Below the pieces are notes generated by a model. That model ran no database searches and was not told the DNA's origin. It saw only the letters and a program-made list of their open reading frames with translations. Source: Paracoccus methylovorus (lineage in GTDB: Bacteria; Pseudomonadota; Alphaproteobacteria; Rhodobacterales; Rhodobacteraceae). From it: a stretch of 64,000 nt of DNA. The DNA lies in assembly GCF_016919705.1 (NCBI RefSeq), contig NZ_CP070368.1:496001-560000 (forward strand), in the 5' to 3' direction. Every line of letters begins with the position of its first letter. Positions within the stretch are counted from its first letter, which is position 1. Of the stretch, positions 57,116 to 64,000 are shown one piece after another. A program made the translations under genes and the position numbers.

Positions 57116-57165
57116 TCTTCCCTCTTGAACCGCGCCCGGACCTGCCGTAAGCAGCAGCGCGGCTT

Positions 57166-57241
57166 AGGGGTATAGCTCAGTTGGTAGAGCATCGGTCTCC
57201 AAAACCGAGGGTCGTGGGTTCGAGTCCCTCTGCCCCTGCCA
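57166..57241 (+). tRNA. tRNA-Trp (anticodon CCA)
   Basis: A 76-base cloverleaf. The acceptor stem AGGGGTA pairs with TGCCCCT, the D-arm is TAGCTCAGTTGGTAGAGCA, the anticodon loop is CTCCAAA with anticodon CCA, and the T-arm holds GGTTCGAGTCC. The discriminator is G and CCA is encoded. tRNA-Trp upstream of secE is a common arrangement. Confidence 0.97.
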
Positions 57242-57287
57242 GCCGCTTTCGCACCATGCCGCCTGCCCTGATTCCTGCCGAGACATC

Positions 57288-58163
57288 ATGGCCCTGAGCA
57301 TACATCTGGGGGCGCACAAGACCGCCTCGACCCATCTGCAATATTCTCTGCGTCAGATACGGGACAGGCTGCACGAAGCCGGCCTGGCTTATATCGATCC
57401 ATCCCGGCTGCGTGGCGAGCCGCTGTCGCTGTCGTGGATTTTGGCGCAAGGTATTGGCGGGTCAAATGACGTCGCTGCCGGTCAGGTGTTGCGGGATTTG
57501 CGTCAGGGCTGCCCCGATGTGCTGATCTCGGAAGAGAACATTCTGGGCCTGACCCAGCGCAACCGGCTGTTTTCCCGCCGCGGTGAGTTTTATCCCCGAG
57601 CTGCGGAGCGAGTGCGGCATGTCATCGCATTGGCGGGCGGTGACCCCGCGGTGCTGTATCTGTCGCTGCGGGATCCGGCATCCTTTATCGTTTCGGCCTT
57701 TGCGCTGCAGGTCGCGAGCGGCAAGGAAACCGATATCGAACCCTATCTGTGTGGCAGGGACCCGGCCCACGTCGACTGGGCGGGGCTTGTCAGGCGGCTG
57801 AGGGCGGTCGAGGGCGTATCGCGCATCGTCCTGTGGCGCTATGAGGATTATCCCGCGCTGCGCCCGCGGCTTCTGGAGCGGTTGCTGCCTGCCGGTCTGG
57901 CACCCGAGGTTCCCGATCCGCCGCCGTCCAACGTCGGCCTGACCCAGGCCGGCTATGAGTGGCTGTTACGCCGCACCCGGTCCGGCGCGGATATTGACCT
58001 GCGGATACTGGCGCAACGCGCCCGCCAGCGATTCCGGCCCGACGACGGCCATGCGCCTCTGCGTCTGTTTGACGAGAGGACCTATGCCCGGTCCGCGCAG
58101 AACTATGCCCGCGATATCGCCGCCCTTCGCACCATGCCGGCGGTGGAATTTCTGGAGCCCTGA
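57288..58163 (+). CDS. Sulfotransferase-like P-loop protein between tRNA-Trp and secE
   Basis: A 291-residue soluble protein. The N-terminus LGAHKTASTHLQYSL (residues 7-21) looks like the PAPS-binding P-loop of sulfotransferases (HxxKTxTTxLQ), and LYLSLRDPASFIVSAFA may be the second, 3'-phosphate-binding motif (R and S). Otherwise similarity is low, so this is a fold-level call. No acceptor can be proposed. No strong ribosome site precedes the ATG. The gene interrupts the usual tRNA-Trp to secE neighbourhood. Confidence 0.65.
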   Translation: MALSIHLGAHKTASTHLQYSLRQIRDRLHEAGLAYIDPSRLRGEPLSLSWILAQGIGGSNDVAAGQVLRDLRQGCPDVLISEENILGLTQRNRLFSRRGEFYPRAAERVRHVIALAGGDPAVLYLSLRDPASFIVSAFALQVASGKETDIEPYLCGRDPAHVDWAGLVRRLRAVEGVSRIVLWRYEDYPALRPRLLERLLPAGLAPEVPDPPPSNVGLTQAGYEWLLRRTRSGADIDLRILAQRARQRFRPDDGHAPLRLFDERTYARSAQNYARDIAALRTMPAVEFLEP

Positions 58164-58241
58164 TCGCCCACGTTCAGATCGGTGCTTGAAATGGCGGTCG
58201 GTGCAGGCTATCTGACCCGCTGCAAGACCAAAGGGAAACTC

Positions 58242-58436
58242 ATGGCCAACCCCGTCCAGTTCATCAGCCAGGTCCGTTCAGAGCTTGGCAAGATCACCTG
58301 GCCTAACCGCCGCGAGGTGATGACGACCACGATCATGGTCTTCATCATGGCGACGCTGGCATCGATCTTTTTCTTCCTCGTCGACCTGCTGATCAGGACG
58401 GGTCTTTCGACCGTGATCAACCTCATCGGCAGCTGA
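58242..58436 (+). CDS. secE: Preprotein translocase subunit SecE
   Basis: A 64-residue single-helix form of SecE. The family signature VRSELGKITWPNRREVMTTT is at residues 10-29 and the membrane helix follows (about 33-55). It clamps SecY in the translocon. The MANPVQFISQV start at 58242 has an AAAGGGA site; an upstream ATG at 58182 adds 20 unconserved residues. Confidence 0.96.
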   Translation: MANPVQFISQVRSELGKITWPNRREVMTTTIMVFIMATLASIFFFLVDLLIRTGLSTVINLIGS

Positions 58437-58630
58437 GGGCTTGCATTGAGGGGCAGGGGGCGTTATGCCCGCCCGACCTGCCCGTGATACGGCGTGCATC
58501 GATTCGGTCGTGCGCGCCGATTTCAATTTGGCCGGCGTTTGCGAAGATTGCGTGACGTTGGCGGGGGCGGGCAAGGAATTCAATGGGTAGGCCTTGGCTT
58601 ACCCGGAAGGAAACAGGGGTCGATCGAGAC

Positions 58631-59170
58631 ATGGCAAAGCGTTGGTATTCGGTCAGCGTCCTGTCGAACTTTGAGAAAAAGGTCGCCGAGGCGATTCGCC
58701 AGGCAGTGGTCGAAAAGAATCTTGAGGATCAGATCGACGAGGTTCTGGTTCCCACCGAGGAAGTGATCGAGATCCGCCGCGGCAAGAAGGTCACTTCGGA
58801 ACGCCGCTTCATGCCCGGTTATGTGCTGGTGCGCATGGAATTGACGGATCTGACCTACCATCTGGTGAACTCGATCAACCGCGTCACCGGTTTTCTGGGT
58901 GCCCAGGGCAAGCCGATGCCGATGCGTGACGACGAGGTGAATTCGATCCTGCATCGCACCGGCGAGGGTGGGGCCGAGGTCGCGCCGCGCAACCTGATCC
59001 GGTTCGACGTGGGCGAAAAAGTGAATGTAACCGACGGGCCTTTCGAGGGCTTCTCGGGCATGGTCGAGGAAGTGGACGAGATCTCGAACCGCATCAAGGT
59101 GACGGTTTCGATCTTTGGCCGTCCGACGCCGGTCGAGTTGGAATTCACGCAGGTCGCCAAGACCGCGTGA
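58631..59170 (+). CDS. nusG: Transcription antitermination factor NusG
   Basis: A 179-residue protein with the NGN domain (MAKRWYSVSVLSNFEKKVAE onwards; FMPGYVLVRMELT) and the C-terminal KOW domain (FDVGEKVNVTDGPFEGFSGMVEEVD). It binds RNA polymerase and Rho or ribosomal S10. ATG 58631 is the family start; the in-frame ATG at 58583 is unlikely. A hairpin with a 9-base arm (GGGTAGGCC/GGCTTACCC, 58585-58604) lies just upstream. Confidence 0.97.
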   Translation: MAKRWYSVSVLSNFEKKVAEAIRQAVVEKNLEDQIDEVLVPTEEVIEIRRGKKVTSERRFMPGYVLVRMELTDLTYHLVNSINRVTGFLGAQGKPMPMRDDEVNSILHRTGEGGAEVAPRNLIRFDVGEKVNVTDGPFEGFSGMVEEVDEISNRIKVTVSIFGRPTPVELEFTQVAKTA

Positions 59171-59244
59171 TTGTCTGCGGGAGGCGCGAGCCGCACCGCT
59201 AAGTCGGCCCGCAATCGCGGGTGTGATGATAAGGAGAAGGCCAG

Positions 59245-59697
59245 ATGGCCAAGAAAGTTGTCGGCAGCCTCAAGCTGCAAATCAAGGCGGGTCAGGCGAA
59301 CCCGTCCCCGCCCGTCGGCCCGGCCTTGGGTCAGCGCGGCATCAACATTATGGAATTCTGCAAGGCGTTCAACGCCAAGACGCAGGAGATGGAACAGGGC
59401 GCCCCTGTTCCGGTCGTAATCACCTATTACGCCGACAAGTCCTTTACCTTCGAGACCAAGACGCCTCCGGCCGCGTTCCTGCTGAAGAAGGCCGCCGGCC
59501 TGAAGCCGCAGGGCAAACGCAACCGCGCCCGCGGTTCGGAAAAACCCGGTCGTCTGGTTGCTGGCACCGTGACCGTCAAGCAGGTCCGCGAGATCGCCGA
59601 AACCAAGATGAAGGACCTGTCCGCGAACGACGTCGAAGCCGCGATGCAAATCATCCTGGGCTCGGCACGTTCGATCGGCATCGAGGTGAAAGGCTAA
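59245..59697 (+). CDS. rplK: 50S ribosomal protein L11
   Basis: A 150-residue ribosomal protein of the GTPase-associated centre. Family signatures: [20 protein letters not shown] near the start and the C-terminal RNA-binding domain with [20 protein letters not shown]. An AAGGAGAAGG ribosome site precedes the ATG. It forms an operon with rplA, 3 bases downstream. Confidence 0.98.
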   Translation: MAKKVVGSLKLQIKAGQANPSPPVGPALGQRGINIMEFCKAFNAKTQEMEQGAPVPVVITYYADKSFTFETKTPPAAFLLKKAAGLKPQGKRNRARGSEKPGRLVAGTVTVKQVREIAETKMKDLSANDVEAAMQIILGSARSIGIEVKG

Positions 59698-59700
59698 GCC

Positions 59701-60399
59701 ATGGCTAAACTGTCGAAAAAGCAAGCCGCGGCACGCGCCGCCTTCGCCGGCAAGTCGAATCTGCCGATCGAAGAAGCCGTCAAGCTGATCAAGGAAAACG
59801 CCACCGCGAAATTTGACGAAACCGTCGAGATCGCGATGAATCTGGGCGTCGATCCGCGTCATGCCGACCAGATGGTCCGCGGCGTCGTTACCCTGCCGAA
59901 CGGCACGGGCAAGGATGTGCGCGTCGCCGTTTTCGCTCGCGGCCCCAAGGCTGACGAAGCGAAAGCCGCCGGTGCCGAGATCGTCGGTGCGGAAGACCTG
60001 ATGGAGACGATCCAGTCGGGCAAGATCGAATTCGATCGCTGCATCGCCACCCCGGACATGATGCCGCTGGTCGGCCGTCTGGGCAAGATCCTGGGTCCGC
60101 GCAATCTGATGCCGAACCCCAAGGTCGGCACGGTGACGATGGATGTGAAAGCCGCCGTCGAAGCCGCCAAGGGCGGTGAGGTCCAGTTCAAGGCCGAGAA
60201 GGCCGGCGTGGTTCATGCCGGTGTCGGCAAGGCCTCGTTCGACGCTGAGAAGCTGGCCGAAAACATCCGCGCCTTTGTGGATGCGGTGAACCGGGCCAAA
60301 CCCTCGGGCGCCAAAGGCACCTATATGAAGAAGGTCTCGATCAGCTCGACCATGGGTCCGGGCGTGTCGCTGGACCTGGCTTCGACCGCCGCACAGTAA
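59701..60399 (+). CDS. rplA: 50S ribosomal protein L1
   Basis: A 232-residue L1 stalk protein. The signature [20 protein letters not shown] is at residues about 124-143. In many bacteria L1 represses translation of the rplK-rplA mRNA by binding its leader; the 74-base space upstream of rplK has a CCCGC/GCGGG hairpin (59208-59221), but an L1 site cannot be confirmed by eye. Confidence 0.98.
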   Translation: MAKLSKKQAAARAAFAGKSNLPIEEAVKLIKENATAKFDETVEIAMNLGVDPRHADQMVRGVVTLPNGTGKDVRVAVFARGPKADEAKAAGAEIVGAEDLMETIQSGKIEFDRCIATPDMMPLVGRLGKILGPRNLMPNPKVGTVTMDVKAAVEAAKGGEVQFKAEKAGVVHAGVGKASFDAEKLAENIRAFVDAVNRAKPSGAKGTYMKKVSISSTMGPGVSLDLASTAAQ

Positions 60400-60634
60400 G
60401 CGGCAAGAATTTCGCCGGAGTGATCCGGCGAATGGCGGGGCGCCTGCGCCCCGTCCTGTCCGAGACGGAGGGTGCGGGGGAAACCTTGCTTAATTTTCCT
60501 TCCTGAGATGGGATCAAGACCATTTTCCGGGCTCGCTCCGGGTGATCTTGGGACCGTCACGGACCCGCCCCGGTGCCGCTTGCGGCGCTGGGAAAATGAG
60601 AGCCGGGGGGAAACCCCCAACTTGGAGTGAAACC
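60400..60634 (+). promoter_or_regulatory. Structured leader of rplJ-rplL (L10 leader candidate)
   Basis: A 235-base untranslated stretch with several GC-rich hairpins: GGGGCGC/GCGCCCC (60437-60452), GTGCCGC/GCGGCGC (60573-60588 with one G-T pair), and GGGGG-GAAA-CCCCC (60605-60618) just 5 bases before the GGAG ribosome site. L10 (with L12) usually represses its own mRNA by binding such a leader. Promoter elements inside it could not be fixed. Confidence 0.6.
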
Positions 60635-61150
60635 GTGGATAGAGCGCAAAAAGAACAGGTGGTCGATGAACTCGGCCAGATCTTTGAAGCCTCTGGCGTC
60701 GTGGTGGTTGCCCGCTACGAGGGAATGACGGTTGCCGAAATGCAGGGCCTGCGCGCGCAAATGCGCGAAGCTGGTGGGTCCGTTCGCGTTGCCAAGAACA
60801 GGCTCGCCAAGATCGCCCTGGATGGGAAGCCTTGCGCAAGCATCGCCGACTATCTGACGGGAATGACCGTGCTCGCCTATTCCGAGGACCCGGTGGCTGC
60901 TGCCAAGGTCGCGGATAAATACGCCAAGGGGAACGACAAGTTCGTGATCCTGGGCGGTGCCATGGGCGACACGGCGCTTGACCCGGCCGGTGTGAAAGCC
61001 GTGGCCCAGATGCCGTCGCGCGAGGAGCTTATCGCTTCGATCGTGGCCTGCATCGGTGCCCCTGCTTCCAACATCGCGGGCGCGATCGGCGCACCTGCCA
61101 GCAACATCGCGGGCATCCTCACGACTCTGGAAGAGCGTGAGGCCGCCTGA
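60635..61150 (+). CDS. rplJ: 50S ribosomal protein L10
   Basis: A 171-residue stalk-base protein. [20 protein letters not shown] begins the conserved N-terminal domain. The start is GTG at 60635 with GGAG 7 bases upstream; an in-frame ATG at 60542 lies within the structured leader. The C-terminal helix binds L7/L12 dimers and carries a duplicated [10 protein letters not shown] unit (residues about 137-158). Confidence 0.97.
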   Translation: MDRAQKEQVVDELGQIFEASGVVVVARYEGMTVAEMQGLRAQMREAGGSVRVAKNRLAKIALDGKPCASIADYLTGMTVLAYSEDPVAAAKVADKYAKGNDKFVILGGAMGDTALDPAGVKAVAQMPSREELIASIVACIGAPASNIAGAIGAPASNIAGILTTLEEREAA

Positions 61151-61164
61151 GGCAATCCCAATTC

Positions 61165-61188
61165 CGTCGTGGGGTTGAAACCCCGACG
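61165..61188 (+). promoter_or_regulatory. Hairpin between rplJ and rplL
   Basis: CGTC and GGGGT on the left pair with ACCCC and GACG on the right, with a 2-base bulge and a TGAA loop. It lies 29 bases before the rplL start and may help set the higher synthesis of L7/L12. Confidence 0.55.
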
Positions 61189-61217
61189 TTGGAACACTTA
61201 ATGGAAAGAACGGAAAA

Positions 61218-61592
61218 ATGGCTGATCTGAAAAAACTCGCCGAAGAAATCGTGGGCCTGACCCTGCTGGAAGCTCAGGAACTGAAAAACATCCTGAAAGA
61301 CGAATACGGTATCGAGCCCGCCGCCGGTGGCGCGGTCATGGTTGCTGGCCCGGCCGCTGGCCCGGCTGAAGCCGCCGAAGAAAAAACCGAATTCGACGTC
61401 GTTCTGCTGGACGCCGGCGCCAACAAGATCAACGTGATCAAAGAAGTGCGCGGCATCACCGGTCTGGGCCTGAAAGAAGCCAAGGACCTGGTGGAAGCTG
61501 GCGGCAAAGTGAAAGAAGGCGCCTCGAAAGCCGACGCCGAAGAGATGAAGAAGAAACTCGAAGCGGCTGGTGCCAAGGTCGAGCTGAAGTAA
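61218..61592 (+). CDS. rplL: 50S ribosomal protein L7/L12
   Basis: A 124-residue acidic stalk protein. The N-terminal dimerisation domain ([20 protein letters not shown]), an Ala/Pro/Gly hinge (about residues 35-55) and the C-terminal factor-binding domain ([20 protein letters not shown]) are all present. Confidence 0.98.
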   Translation: MADLKKLAEEIVGLTLLEAQELKNILKDEYGIEPAAGGAVMVAGPAAGPAEAAEEKTEFDVVLLDAGANKINVIKEVRGITGLGLKEAKDLVEAGGKVKEGASKADAEEMKKKLEAAGAKVELK

Positions 61593-61627
61593 TTGGCCGC
61601 TTTGGCCGATTGAATTCGGAAGAATTG

Positions 61628-61659
61628 GGCAGGGTCCGGGAGCATTTCCGGTCCCTGCC
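61628..61659 (+). promoter_or_regulatory. Long hairpin between rplL and rpoB
   Basis: GGCAGGGTCCGG (61628-61639), 8-base loop and CCGGTCCCTGCC (61648-61659) pair at 11 of 12 positions. No T-run follows. In E. coli the rplL-rpoB space holds an attenuator and an RNase III site; an equivalent role is inferred. Confidence 0.6.
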
Positions 61660-61834
61660 GAACCTGTCTTGAAGGGCGGTTTCGCGAAAAGACCTTCCTT
61701 CAGGGCATGTTCGGGGTTCGGGAGCTTCGCGGTGGGACGCGGGGCACGAATGGGACCCCGCCCCTCATTCGCCGCCTTGCGTCGCCCGGGCCCCGACGGT
61801 CTGCGCAAGCGAAAGACGAAAGGTAAGACCCTCT

Positions 61835-64000
<2,166 letters not shown>

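Noticed and set aside
57166..57241. tRNA-Trp considered as an attachment site of an integrated element carrying the sulfotransferase-like gene
   Set aside because: No repeat of the tRNA 3' end and no integrase gene were seen before secE, so only the unusual position is reported.

Overview
The window reads as chromosomal DNA of a high-GC alphaproteobacterium of the Rhodobacterales, most likely a Paracoccus or a close relative. The evidence is the protein sequences themselves, a free-standing small chorismate mutase, the order tRNA-Trp / secE / nusG / rplKAJL / rpoB, a Pha-type Mrp antiporter with fused A and B subunits, and a five-step hut pathway (hutF plus hutG) under HutC. The genus is an inference from gene content, not a proven assignment. 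No phage, integrase, transposase, plasmid origin or CRISPR array was seen.

Layout. 1-2.1 kb: the 3' part of a gamma-glutamyltransferase gene, a DUF488 gene and an unknown gene. 2.1-11.4 kb: envelope and quality-control block ybgC-tolQ-tolR-tolA-tolB-pal-cpoB-tilS-ftsH, closed by a strong bidirectional terminator. 11.4-15.7 kb: a tiny hydrophobic ORF, chorismate mutase, and a leftward set ruvC-ruvA-htpX-ruvB-thioesterase. 15.8-21.7 kb: a six-gene Mrp Na+(K+)/H+ antiporter operon with overlapping or nearly touching genes. 21.9-26.8 kb: dapA, a soluble lytic transglycosylase, a DMT exporter and an inositol-monophosphatase-like gene. 26.9-39.6 kb: histidine utilisation. hutC and hutF run left; hutI-hutH-hutG, a CoA-transferase, an acyl-CoA dehydrogenase, hutU and a four-gene polar amino acid ABC importer run right. 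Two identical operator-like repeats lie between the two arms. 39.7-46.1 kb: a patatin-like lipase, a CNNM/HlyC-type membrane protein, OxyR, and a TonB-ExbD-ExbB energiser. 46.6-57.1 kb: an ABC exporter, ygfZ, dinB, a DUF533 gene, tuf, a dienelactone hydrolase, a VOC protein, a GFA protein, an acetyltransferase and a second ABC exporter. 57.2-64 kb: tRNA-Trp, a sulfotransferase-like gene, then secE, nusG, rplK, rplA, rplJ, rplL and the 5' part of rpoB, which runs off the right edge.

The most interesting point is the hut operon. A family III CoA-transferase and an acyl-CoA dehydrogenase are inserted between hutG and hutU, with 4-base start/stop overlaps that tie them to hutG. The pair resembles the CaiB/CaiA logic of carnitine metabolism. 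I propose, as inference, that it activates a saturated imidazole acid such as imidazolepropionate and oxidises it to urocanoyl-CoA, feeding urocanate into HutU. Other notable points are a dispersed palindromic repeat of about 135 bases found twice, both times between convergent genes; a 26-residue hydrophobic ORF facing ftsH across a bidirectional terminator; a duplicated 3' end of tuf; and several well-formed hairpins in the ribosomal protein and transporter operons.
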